Below, one piece after another: positions 15,151 to 21,852 of a stretch of 21,852 nucleotides of DNA. The stretch comes from JALZVT01 sp964519335 (lineage in GTDB: Bacteria > Pseudomonadota > Gammaproteobacteria > Pseudomonadales > Azotimanducaceae). The stretch lies in NCBI GenBank assembly GCA_964519335.1, contig CAZFIA010000063.1, forward strand, positions 1 to 21,852, in the 5' to 3' direction. Within the stretch, counting starts at the first letter, position 1. Each line of letters starts with the position of its first letter. The notes beneath the pieces are model-generated. The model made no database searches. It worked only from the letters and a program-made list of their open reading frames with translations, and was not told the DNA's origin. Both the position numbers and the translations under genes were made by a program.

Positions 15151-16149
15151 ATGGCCGCAAAAAAAGACAAAGCTGCTCCCAAAAAGAAGGCAGCCAAGAA
15201 AACGACGGCCGCCAAGAAATCAGCAGCCGCAAACACCAAATCCGCAGAGAAAGCGGCCAAAAAAGTTAGCCAAAAGGCTGGGGCCAAATCTAAGGCAGCC
15301 ACATCAACAACTGCCAAAGCAAAGGCCGTAAAGAAAACCACCACCAAAAAGGCAGCAAGCAAATCGAGCTCTGCCACTAGTAAAACTAAGAAGAAAGCAG
15401 CCACGACCGCCAAGAAAACTCCAGCTGCAAAGAAAACTGCAGCTAAAAAGACACCCGCAGAAACAAAATCAAAAGCCAAAGCAAAGGCCAAGGCGAGCGC
15501 TCCAAAAAAGCCCGCGGCCCCAAAGAAAAAGGCGGCCACTAAAAAAGCGGTTGCTGAAAAGGCCCCAACACCAAAAAAGACAGCGAAAAAGAAGGCAGCC
15601 ACAAAAAAAGGCCGCGGCAAAGCCAAGCCCAACATCGCAGAGCGTTCAAAGCCTTTGCGTAAAAGACCGCCGGCAAAAAAGCTGCAGGTCACGCTCCTAC
15701 CTCGTCCGACAACCAACGCCAAAGCATCTGCGGATTCGCCTTTCAAGAACTACACGCCCTATGTAGAAAAGAAGAAAGAGCAGTACATGAATCCAGATCA
15801 GGAAGTGCACTTTCGCACCATTTTGAATAACTGGCGTACCGAGCTGATGGAAGAGGTGGATGGCACCATCAACCATATGCAAGACGAAGCAGCGAACTTT
15901 CCGGATCCTGCTGATCGCGCAACCCAGGAAGAAGAATTCAGTATCGAACTGCGAACCCGCGATCGCGAGCGCAAGCTGATCAAGAAAATCGATCAGACGC
16001 TCGAACGGCTCGAGCAGGAAGACTACGGTTTCTGCGATACCTGCGGCATAGAAATCGGTTTACGCCGGCTCGAAGCTCGGCCAACCGCCACGCAGTGCGT
16101 CGATTGCAAGACACTCGATGAGCTCCGAGAGCGCCAGCTTCACGGCTAA
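15151..16149 (+). CDS. dksA: DksA with a long Lys/Ala-rich histone-H1-like N-terminal extension
   Basis: DksA binds in the RNA polymerase secondary channel and, with ppGpp, resets promoter activity. The 332-aa protein is about twice the usual 150. Residues from about 197 align with E. coli DksA. They keep the coiled-coil tip NFPDPADRA (D252, D255 and A257, matching D71, D74 and A76), the RRLEARPTA stretch and four zinc cysteines (C295, C298, C316, C319). Residues 2 to about 165 are almost only Lys, Ala, Thr and Ser with KKAA/AAKK units, like AlgP or histone H1 tails; residues 165-196 are a basic linker. The frame is open throughout. AAGAGGA (15133-15139) lies 11 nt before the ATG. An internal ATG (15787, residue 213) could give a near-normal short form. 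gluQ overlaps the 3' end by 32 nt. Confidence 0.93.
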   Translation: MAAKKDKAAPKKKAAKKTTAAKKSAAANTKSAEKAAKKVSQKAGAKSKAATSTTAKAKAVKKTTTKKAASKSSSATSKTKKKAATTAKKTPAAKKTAAKKTPAETKSKAKAKAKASAPKKPAAPKKKAATKKAVAEKAPTPKKTAKKKAATKKGRGKAKPNIAERSKPLRKRPPAKKLQVTLLPRPTTNAKASADSPFKNYTPYVEKKKEQYMNPDQEVHFRTILNNWRTELMEEVDGTINHMQDEAANFPDPADRATQEEEFSIELRTRDRERKLIKKIDQTLERLEQEDYGFCDTCGIEIGLRRLEARPTATQCVDCKTLDELRERQLHG

Positions 16150-17092
16150 TCAATCCGCGAGCGAAGCCCGAACAGGCACAGAGGTACCTGTTGGCCGCTT
16201 CGCACCCTCACCCTCAGGACCTCTTCACTTTGGCTCGTTGCTAAGCGCGCTGGCGAGTTACCTCGACATACGCAGCAGACAGGGCATTTGGTTAGTGCGC
16301 ATCGATGACATTGATACCAATCGATCCGTTGGCGGCAGCGAACAGGTCATACTCGAATCCCTCGCCGCTCACGGCATGCAGTGGGATGAGCCCATCAGTT
16401 GGCAAAGCAAACACACTCAGGCCTACGAGCAGGCCCTTACATCACTTGCGGAGCGCGATCGACTGTTTTTCTGCAACTGTTCACGCCAATCGCTCAAGGA
16501 CCAGCCCGTCTATCCAGGTACATGCCGAGATAACCGGGTACGTCCCGAGCAGCTACGCAGCCACCTCGAAGAAAGCGGCGAACGCAGCCATGCGCTGCGG
16601 ATTCACGTGCCGAATAGCAGCGTAATCGTGACCGATGAGCTGCAGGACTCTGCCGCAACCGCAAAACTGAGCGCCTCTGGCGACTACGTTGTTTTTCGAC
16701 GCGATGGCCTTGTGAGCTATCAGTTAGCTGTCGTCGTAGACGACATCCTAACCGGTGTTAACCGTGTGGTGCGTGGGGCAGATTTATTGGCGACAACCGC
16801 GAGGCAACAAGAACTCCATCGTTGGTTAGGCAGTAAAAGCCCGGCGTGGATGCATTTGCCCATTCTGCTCAATCAGCGCAATACCAAACTGTCAAAACAA
16901 GCCCATTCGCAACCCATCGATAACTCGCAGGCAAGTGTGAACCTCGCAATCGCCCTGCAGCTACTGGGTCAAAATCCGCCAAATCACGCAACAGCCATGG
17001 CCGCGTCGGAGCTCACCCGGTGGGCAACGGAGCACTGGCAACCAACACAACTACCCCGCGAACAAACCTTCAGCACTTTTGTCGGCTGGTGA
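16118..17092 (+). CDS. gluQ: glutamyl-Q tRNA(Asp) synthetase
   Basis: Truncated GluRS paralogue that attaches glutamate to the queuosine base in the tRNA-Asp anticodon. The 324-aa protein has GRFAPSPSGPLHFGSL (HIGH region), RIDDIDTNRS, a zinc site CNC...Y...C (FCNCSRQ and VYPGTC) as in E. coli YadB, VVRGADLL, and KLSK for the KMSKS loop. It lacks the anticodon-binding domain, as expected. The ATG at 16118 lies inside the dksA 3' end (32-nt overlap) and adds about 25 non-conserved residues before the core. The dksA-gluQ pairing is classical in gammaproteobacteria. The next gene begins only 14 nt on, although cbrA is expected there in the Pseudomonas order. Confidence 0.95.
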   Translation: MSSESASFTANQSASEARTGTEVPVGRFAPSPSGPLHFGSLLSALASYLDIRSRQGIWLVRIDDIDTNRSVGGSEQVILESLAAHGMQWDEPISWQSKHTQAYEQALTSLAERDRLFFCNCSRQSLKDQPVYPGTCRDNRVRPEQLRSHLEESGERSHALRIHVPNSSVIVTDELQDSAATAKLSASGDYVVFRRDGLVSYQLAVVVDDILTGVNRVVRGADLLATTARQQELHRWLGSKSPAWMHLPILLNQRNTKLSKQAHSQPIDNSQASVNLAIALQLLGQNPPNHATAMAASELTRWATEHWQPTQLPREQTFSTFVGW

Positions 17093-17106
17093 GTTAAGCT
17101 TCGTAC

Positions 17107-18447
17107 ATGACACGGGTTCTACTTGCAGGCGCTGCATCGGCAGACGCGATGTTGGCCAAAACACTTCGCCAGGAAGGCTATGAAGCCTGCGCCACCAATG
17201 GCCGAGCTGCACCCTGCGCCGCTGATCTAACCGGTATCGATGTTGTGCTTTACGGCACGCGCGATGGCGCGCTAGAAGATCGGCTGGAGTTTCTCGGAAC
17301 CCTCCCCGATGTGCCTGTGATAGTGCTCTCTCGTAACCCGGACACCCGCGCAGTAGTAGCCGCCATTCACGCTGGTGCGAGTGACTATCTGGTTCGGCCG
17401 TTCGAAAGCACAGAGCTGTGTGCAAGCGTCGAAAAGGCCCAAGCACGAGCCGAGAGCAGCTCAGAGCCAACCATCGCCCTGATCGGAAATATGCTCGGCG
17501 ACAGTCCGCCCATGCAGCAACTGATTGAGCGCATTCGTCGAGTAGGACCTACGCAAACACCGGTGTTGATTCAAGGCGAAACAGGCAGTGGTAAAGAGCT
17601 GGTCGCACGGGCGGTGCACACCACATCTACCCGCAGCCATCTACCAATGGTGGTCATGAACTGCGCGGCCGTTCCTGAAAGCCACCAGGAAGCTGAACTC
17701 TTTGGCAACGATGCCGCCGATCAGCAAGTTTCACAAACTGGGCTAATCGAAACAGCACACAACAGCAGTCTGTTTCTGGATGATGTCGCCGAACTAACAA
17801 AAGGATCACAAGCTAAACTTTTGCGTGTACTCCAAACCGGAGAAAACCGCCGGCTTGGCGCTAACACCACCCAGCCCGCTAATGTGCGATTGATCTGCGC
17901 GTGCCAGCGCGACTTAAGCAAATTGGTCAGCTCCGGCCAATTTCGCGAAGACCTGTTTTATCGGCTCAATGTCGTTTCTTTGACACCCCCACCGCTACGC
18001 GATCGGGGAGACGACGTTCCTCTACTGGCTGAACATTTCCTCAAACTCAGCGCCCGTAAGCTCGGTAGACCCGCTACATCCTTAACTCCTGATGCGCTTC
18101 TGGCCATCAAGAGCTATAGCTGGCCCGGCAATGTGCGCGAGATGGAGAACGCCATCGAACGAGCGGTGATCCTGGCGAGCGATAGCCTAATCACCCCAGA
18201 ACTGCTCGCCATAGATTCAAGCGTAGAGATACCAGAAACAGGCCAAAAAACGACCACCGAGGCCAGCGATCCGAATATCAGCCTCGAAGACTATTTTGTG
18301 AAATTTGTGACCGAAAATCAGGATCAGTGCACCGAAACCGAGCTGGCAGAACGCCTCGGAATAAGCCGCAAGAGCCTATGGGAGCGACGTCAGAGGCTGA
18401 ATATCCCCAGAAAACGGACCCGCAAAAGGGCTCCCAGAAGGTCCTGA
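17107..18447 (+). CDS. NtrC-type regulator in the cbrB position, degenerate receiver and no GAFTGA
   Basis: A 446-aa protein with receiver, AAA+ and Fis-type helix-turn-helix domains, placed where Pseudomonas has CbrB. The receiver is degenerate. The acidic pair is A7-G8, the phospho-acceptor position is G50 (DVVLYG), and the usual KPF lysine is R97. The AAA+ domain keeps Walker A GETGSGKE (157-164), Walker B FLDD (223-226), the arginine-finger region FREDLFYRLN and NVREMENAIERA. Between ELFG (197-200) and FLDD, however, GAFTGA is gone and the loop is about 3 residues shorter (NDAADQQVSQT). The HTH (about 408-436) is intact: ELAERLGISRKSLWERRQRL. Such a protein should not activate sigma-54 RNA polymerase. 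TyrR-like sigma-70 regulation or DNA-only repression is plausible. The cognate kinase gene cbrA is absent upstream. Confidence 0.9.
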   Translation: MTRVLLAGAASADAMLAKTLRQEGYEACATNGRAAPCAADLTGIDVVLYGTRDGALEDRLEFLGTLPDVPVIVLSRNPDTRAVVAAIHAGASDYLVRPFESTELCASVEKAQARAESSSEPTIALIGNMLGDSPPMQQLIERIRRVGPTQTPVLIQGETGSGKELVARAVHTTSTRSHLPMVVMNCAAVPESHQEAELFGNDAADQQVSQTGLIETAHNSSLFLDDVAELTKGSQAKLLRVLQTGENRRLGANTTQPANVRLICACQRDLSKLVSSGQFREDLFYRLNVVSLTPPPLRDRGDDVPLLAEHFLKLSARKLGRPATSLTPDALLAIKSYSWPGNVREMENAIERAVILASDSLITPELLAIDSSVEIPETGQKTTTEASDPNISLEDYFVKFVTENQDQCTETELAERLGISRKSLWERRQRLNIPRKRTRKRAPRRS

Positions 18448-18992
18448 CCGCGCCTCTGATGCACCGCCAGGCCCCGCAGGCCCTCCAGTGCCCCCAGATG
18501 GTCCTCAGATACTCGCCTTTTGCGCCCGGTAGTTGTTAAACTAGGGGTCTACTTAACCGCTCCGCGTGGCCCCAAAGGTTAGGCCCGATTCTGCACTCTT
18601 CCTGTATGCACCCTTCTTGTATATGCACAGTTCTCGCATATGAAGACCATACAGAGCATGAAAAAAAAGAAGATGCCGAGAGCGAGCGATAGATTAAATA
18701 GAATAAGCAGCCGCTATCTGACCGGTTGCAACAACTAGCTCTGTTACGCCACCAGCGATATTCGTGTGGCGGCAGACAAGGTACGGTTAAAAACGCTACA
18801 GGGACGCACGACCTGTCGGGGCGCTAGCGCTCGTGGTTGCACTGTCATAGTTGGACTGTAACGAAACACCAAAACTTCACGTAACGCCTGTCCCGATGAC
18901 AGGCGGGTAACCGGCCGATCGCGGTCAGAAAAATGCGAAAAACAAAATGCGTACACCAAGTGCATCAAAAAGCCCAAGAGGCATAGCCCTTC
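18448..18992 (+). other. 545-nt non-coding region with several hairpins, in the CrcZ position
   Basis: No convincing gene in either direction. In Pseudomonas the sRNA CrcZ is transcribed from the cbrB-pcnB gap, so this is the positional equivalent. Visible structure includes CGCCAC/GTGGCG arms (18747-18752, 18766-18771), the 10-bp palindrome GCGCTAGCGC (18821-18830) and an 8-bp hairpin at 18885-18905. CTGACCGGTT (18718-18727) could also pair at distance with AACCGG (18909-18914) or GGTCAG (18923-18928). ATATGC/GCATAT arms lie at 18621-18641. A-rich stretches resembling Hfq/Crc sites occur at 18661-18671 and 18939-18948, but dense CA motifs like those of CrcZ are lacking. No sigma-54 promoter was found. 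It may be a pcnB leader, an sRNA or both. Confidence 0.45.
18885..18905 (+). promoter_or_regulatory. strong hairpin in the pcnB upstream region
   Basis: CGCCTGTC and GACAGGCG form a perfect 8-bp stem around CCGAT. No T-run follows on either strand, so it is not a classical terminator. CCTGTCGGG upstream (about 18812-18820) could compete for the GACAGG arm, giving two alternative folds. It ends 87 nt before the pcnB ATG. Confidence 0.5.
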
Positions 18993-20693
18993 ATGGATGA
19001 TTCCATGGAAGACAGCGCCGCTGAAGAATCACAGTCTGCCGCTGACACATCAGAAAAACCTAAAAAACCGACAGCGGTTGCAGCTCCTGGCGAAATCGAC
19101 CCAGAGCTGGTCGAACCGGCGGCGGTAGAGGTTGTACAGCAACTTCGAGAGCATGATTTCGAAGCCTATTTAGTAGGCGGCTGCGTTCGCGATCTGCTGC
19201 TGGGGCTAACCCCAAAAGATTTTGACGTGGCCACCAACGCCACGCCGGAAGAAGTTCGCAAGGTGTTTCGCCGGTCGCGCACCGTCGGTCGGCGTTTTCG
19301 CATTGTGCACGTTCGCGTTGGACGGCAATTATTCGAAGTTTCTACCTATCGGAAGAACGTAGATGAGGACGATTTCGCAGACGACGTCACCACCTCTGAA
19401 GACGGCGTCATATTGCGCGACAACAGCTACGGCACCCTTGAAGACGACACCTTCAGACGCGATTTTACTGTTAACGCGATGTACTACGACCCGCTCGATG
19501 GTTCTGTCACCGATCTGGCGGGGGGTCGAGAAGATCTGGCGGCAAAAAGGCTTCGCCTCATAGGCGAACCCGCGCTGCGGCTGCGAGAAGACCCGGTGCG
19601 CATTTTGCGAGCAGTTAGATTTGCGGCCAAACTGGGATTCGAGATCGACCCAACAGTACAGGACGCTATCCCCAATACTGCAGAGCTGCTCACCGCAATC
19701 CCGCCGGCCCGCCTGTTTGATGAGATGAACAAACTGTTCCTAGCAGGCACGGCTGAACGCGTGTGGCAATTAATGAGCGAGTTTGATCTAGCGCCGATCT
19801 TATTTCCGGCAACAGATCCGGACGATGGCTTTGTGAAACTCGCAATGGTGAGCACCGACGGTCGAATAGCAGAAGACAAACCGGTTACCCCGGGATTTCT
19901 TTATGCCGTATTGCTATGGGATGACTATCAAGCACGCATCACCGAGAACTTGCTGCAGCAGCCAATGCAAGAAGCAGAAAACAATGCAGCTCAGGAGTGC
20001 ATTCGCGAACAGCAACTGACCATCTCCATTCCAAAACGTTTTTCTCAATTTGTTCGCGACGTGTGGACGCTGCAACCACGACTAGAAAGACGCCAGAAGA
20101 AAAACCTGTCTCGCATGCTGAGCCACCCCAAGTTTCGCGCAGCCTATGACTTCTTGCTGCTACGGGCAGAAATGAATCTAGTGGAACAGGAAGCCGCAGA
20201 TTTCTGGACCGAAATTCAGGAAACCCACGAAGTTGTGCCTCGTCCGGACCCCGACGACGAAGAGTACAGCGACGGCGACGGTGGCGAAGGTCGATCGCGA
20301 CGTGGAGGAGGTAGAGGCCGAGGCGGCAGAGGTCGAGGCGGCGAAGGAAGAGGCGGAAGATCTGGCGGTCGCTCCGGTGGAAGATCTGGCGGCAGATCCG
20401 GGGGGCGCAACAAAGGTAACAATAGATCTGAAGGAAACAACCGATCCGACGGCAACGTGGCAGAAGATCAGGGCAACCGATCGAGCGGCGAAGCCAACGG
20501 TAATGTTGCCGACAACCGCGGCAATCAGGCGCCACGTTCAGAACAGAAAGCAAATGGCGATGCGCCTAAAAAGAAACGTCGCAGACGCCGCAGACCAAGA
20601 CGTCGCGGGGGATCCGGCGAAGGCGGTGGCTCGGGTGATGGTTCGAGCGGTGACTCTCGCGGCAACAAGAGCACTAACTCCGGAGAGAGTTAA
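18993..20693 (+). CDS. pcnB: poly(A) polymerase I with long RGG/GGRS-rich C-terminal tail
   Basis: Adds 3' poly(A) tails to RNA, promoting decay, and also controls plasmid antisense RNA turnover in E. coli. The nucleotidyltransferase core shows LVGGCVRDLLLG, DFDVATNATPEEV (D76, D78), RRFRIVHV, RRDFTVNAMYYDP (D157) and DPVRILRAVRFAAKLGFEI. All are bacterial poly(A) polymerase features, as opposed to CCA-adding ones. The protein is 566 aa. From about residue 430 it becomes Gly/Arg-rich with RGG and four tandem GGRS units (454-469). Asn/Gly-rich sequence follows, then a basic cluster (KKKRRRRRRPRRR near 525) and a Gly/Ser end. E. coli PcnB has only a short basic tail. The ATG at 18993 has AAGAGG 11 nt upstream; an ATG at 19005 is an alternative. 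The kinase gene starts 5 nt after the stop. Confidence 0.95.
   Translation: MDDSMEDSAAEESQSAADTSEKPKKPTAVAAPGEIDPELVEPAAVEVVQQLREHDFEAYLVGGCVRDLLLGLTPKDFDVATNATPEEVRKVFRRSRTVGRRFRIVHVRVGRQLFEVSTYRKNVDEDDFADDVTTSEDGVILRDNSYGTLEDDTFRRDFTVNAMYYDPLDGSVTDLAGGREDLAAKRLRLIGEPALRLREDPVRILRAVRFAAKLGFEIDPTVQDAIPNTAELLTAIPPARLFDEMNKLFLAGTAERVWQLMSEFDLAPILFPATDPDDGFVKLAMVSTDGRIAEDKPVTPGFLYAVLLWDDYQARITENLLQQPMQEAENNAAQECIREQQLTISIPKRFSQFVRDVWTLQPRLERRQKKNLSRMLSHPKFRAAYDFLLLRAEMNLVEQEAADFWTEIQETHEVVPRPDPDDEEYSDGDGGEGRSRRGGGRGRGGRGRGGEGRGGRSGGRSGGRSGGRSGGRNKGNNRSEGNNRSDGNVAEDQGNRSSGEANGNVADNRGNQAPRSEQKANGDAPKKKRRRRRRPRRRGGSGEGGGSGDGSSGDSRGNKSTNSGES
20352..20399 (+). repeat. four 12-nt tandem repeats encoding GGRS in pcnB
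   Basis: Four in-frame 12-nt units (20352-20363, 20364-20375, 20376-20387, 20388-20399) each encode Gly-Gly-Arg-Ser. Units 1 and 3 differ at only one base, so a 24-nt higher-order duplication is likely. The array could change length without shifting the frame. Confidence 0.85.
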
Positions 20694-20698
20694 CACCG

Positions 20699-21442
20699 AT
20701 GTCATCCAGTTCAGGCGTACAGCAAGGCGTCACTACCACTGGCCGCTCAGCCGGGGTTGATCAGGTTGGAGAATTCGCCGAGCTCAGCCAACGTTTTAGT
20801 GAAGCGCCGCAATACATTGCGGTAGAGGGCCCTATCGGCGTCGGCAAAACCACATTGTCGAAGCGCCTGGCAGAGACATTCGATTTCCCTTTGCTCCTGG
20901 AACCGGCAGCCGAGAATCCATTTCTGGATCGTTTCTATCGAGACCCACAGGCTAACGCACTACCCACCCAGCTGTTCTTCTTACTGCACCGGGTTCAGCA
21001 AATGCAAGACATTGGCACGGGCGGGCTTGTTGAGCCAAATCTGGTTGCCGATTTCCTGATCGAGAAAGATCGGTTGTTTGCGGAACTAACGCTTGATGCC
21101 GAAGAGTTCAAACTATACGAACAGATCTACCATTCTCTACGCATCAATGCTCCTAGACCCGACCTGGTGATCTACCTACAAGCCCCTACACGCGTTTTGC
21201 AAAACAGGATCCGCGACCGCGGTATTCAGTATGAGCGCTACATCGACGACGGCTATCTCGAACAACTCGCAGATTCTTACGCGCAGTTTTTCCACTTCTA
21301 TGAAGAAGCACCGCTGTTAATCGTTAATGCCGCAGAGATTGATCTGGGTAACAACCAGAACCACTACGACGCTTTGCTGAACGAAATTCTGGGCAAGCGC
21401 ACACCCCGACATTACTTTAACCCTCACCCTACTCTTCTATAG
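20699..21442 (+). CDS. deoxynucleoside kinase (dAK/dGK/TK2-like family)
   Basis: Deoxynucleoside salvage kinase that makes dNMP in the cytoplasm. The 247-aa protein has a P-loop in EGPIGVGKT (44-51), LLEPAAENPFLDRFYRDP, QLFFLLHRVQQ, LIEKDRLFAELTL, and the lid region RIRDRGIQYER followed by YLEQLADSYAQFF. This is the architecture of the dCK/dGK/Drosophila-dNK family and not of folK (HPPK). An unconserved Ser/Thr/Gly-rich stretch of about 38 residues precedes the first beta strand. The ATG has GGAGAGAG 9 nt upstream, inside the pcnB end. It lies between pcnB (5-nt gap) and panB (22-nt gap), the slot of folK in Pseudomonas. The preferred nucleoside cannot be told from sequence. Confidence 0.9.
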   Translation: MSSSSGVQQGVTTTGRSAGVDQVGEFAELSQRFSEAPQYIAVEGPIGVGKTTLSKRLAETFDFPLLLEPAAENPFLDRFYRDPQANALPTQLFFLLHRVQQMQDIGTGGLVEPNLVADFLIEKDRLFAELTLDAEEFKLYEQIYHSLRINAPRPDLVIYLQAPTRVLQNRIRDRGIQYERYIDDGYLEQLADSYAQFFHFYEEAPLLIVNAAEIDLGNNQNHYDALLNEILGKRTPRHYFNPHPTLL

Positions 21443-21464
21443 AGCGGCAAGATAAGAACAAATA

Positions 21465-21852
21465 ATGAGCAGCCAGGTACAAAACAAAGCAGTCACTATC
21501 GCCACCCTGCAAGACATCAAGGATAGGGGCGAAAAGTTTGCCTGCCTTACTGCCTACGACGCGATATTTTCAGAGCTAATCTCTTCCGCGGGCATCGAAG
21601 TTATGCTGGTAGGCGATTCTTTAGGAATGGTGCTGCAAGGCCACGACAGCACATTGCCGGTGACGCTCGACGACATGGTTTATCACATGAACTGCGTTCG
21701 GCGTGGAAACAAGGGCTCGGCCATCATGGCGGACTTACCCTTCATGAGCTACGCCTCCGAAGAGCAATCACTCACCAGTGCCGCAACGCTCATGCGGGCA
21801 GGCGCTCACATCGTAAAACTTGAGGGTGGAGCCTGGCTGTCAGAGTCCACAC
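21465..21852 (+). CDS. panB: 3-methyl-2-oxobutanoate hydroxymethyltransferase, N-terminal part (runs off window end)
   Basis: First committed enzyme of pantothenate synthesis; it forms ketopantoate from 3-methyl-2-oxobutanoate and methylenetetrahydrofolate. The first 129 residues are present. They contain LTAYDAIFSELISSAG, MLVGDSLGMVLQGHDSTLPVTLDDMVYH with the metal-binding Asp of VGDS, IMADLPFMSY and HIVKLEGG, all standard for PanB. The ATG at 21465 has only a weak purine stretch upstream, suggesting coupling to the kinase gene before it. The pcnB...panB order is conserved in related bacteria and panC would be expected next, outside the window. Confidence 0.96.
   Translation, partial: MSSQVQNKAVTIATLQDIKDRGEKFACLTAYDAIFSELISSAGIEVMLVGDSLGMVLQGHDSTLPVTLDDMVYHMNCVRRGNKGSAIMADLPFMSYASEEQSLTSAATLMRAGAHIVKLEGGAWLSEST

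Noticed and set aside
15126..15746. 206-aa hydrophobic open frame opposite the DksA tail
   Set aside because: It is the complement of Lys/Ala codons (giving Phe/Ala/Leu), has no own ribosome-binding site and is explained entirely by the composition of dksA.
18605..18641. TATGCAC direct repeats and a TTGTAT/TATGAA promoter-like pair in the cbrB-pcnB gap
   Set aside because: Both match consensus only weakly; kept as part of the gap description and not called as a promoter.
18744..18977. 77-aa minus-strand frame in the cbrB-pcnB gap
   Set aside because: No recognisable family, no good Shine-Dalgarno sequence, and it runs through the hairpins; more likely a chance frame.
20352..20399. GGRS repeats considered as a minisatellite or CRISPR-like array
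   Set aside because: Units are 12 nt, contiguous and in frame with pcnB; there are no spacers, so it is a coding repeat.
19939..20553. 204-aa minus-strand frame opposite the PcnB tail
   Set aside because: Arises from the repetitive GC-rich Gly/Arg codons of pcnB; its Cys/Arg-rich composition is not protein-like.

Overview
This 21.9 kb window is chromosomal DNA from a gammaproteobacterium. It has moderately high GC, dense coding and short intergenic gaps. The gene orders tyrS|M23 peptidase-anmK...erpA and dksA-gluQ-(cbrAB)-pcnB-(folK)-panB are, from memory, those of Pseudomonas and marine relatives (Pseudomonadales/Cellvibrionales type). I cannot name a genus. No mobile element, tRNA, rRNA or CRISPR array is visible. 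Nearly all genes are core, and the unusual content lies in how several of them have been modified.

Region 1 (1-8190) is an envelope and housekeeping block. A truncated tyrS reads leftward. Opposite it run a MepM-like M23 peptidoglycan endopeptidase and anmK (anhydro-MurNAc recycling), then a membrane-bound GGDEF/EAL protein. On the minus strand are erpA (Fe-S carrier), a bactofilin and a DUF6776 membrane coiled-coil protein. Peptidoglycan cleavage, recycling and a cytoskeletal scaffold therefore sit together.

Region 2 (8191-12987) reads rightward. It holds a ClC-type anion transporter with unusual ion-pathway residues and a split CBS tail, hemL (5-aminolevulinate synthesis), a PfkB sugar/adenosine kinase and a stand-alone TfoX C-terminal-domain protein. 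This last gene meets sfsA tail to tail at a shared CTAG.

Region 3 (12984-14973, minus) is a class I aminotransferase followed closely by sfsA.

Region 4 (15151-21852, plus) follows the conserved dksA-gluQ-cbrA-cbrB-pcnB-folK-panB order, but it has been reworked. DksA carries a Lys/Ala-rich, histone-H1-like N-terminal tail of about 165-195 residues. The cbrA kinase gene is missing. The regulator in the cbrB position has a receiver without its phospho-acceptor Asp and an AAA+ domain without the GAFTGA loop. A 545-nt non-coding stretch with several hairpins lies where Pseudomonas encodes the sRNA CrcZ. Poly(A) polymerase PcnB carries a long RGG/GGRS-rich tail. A deoxynucleoside kinase sits between pcnB and panB where folK is expected. 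panB runs off the window end.

The best candidates for something undescribed are the H1-tailed DksA and the decayed, orphan CbrB-like regulator with its adjoining structured gap. Seven genes appear to use GTG or TTG starts, so several starts here differ from a simple longest-ATG call.
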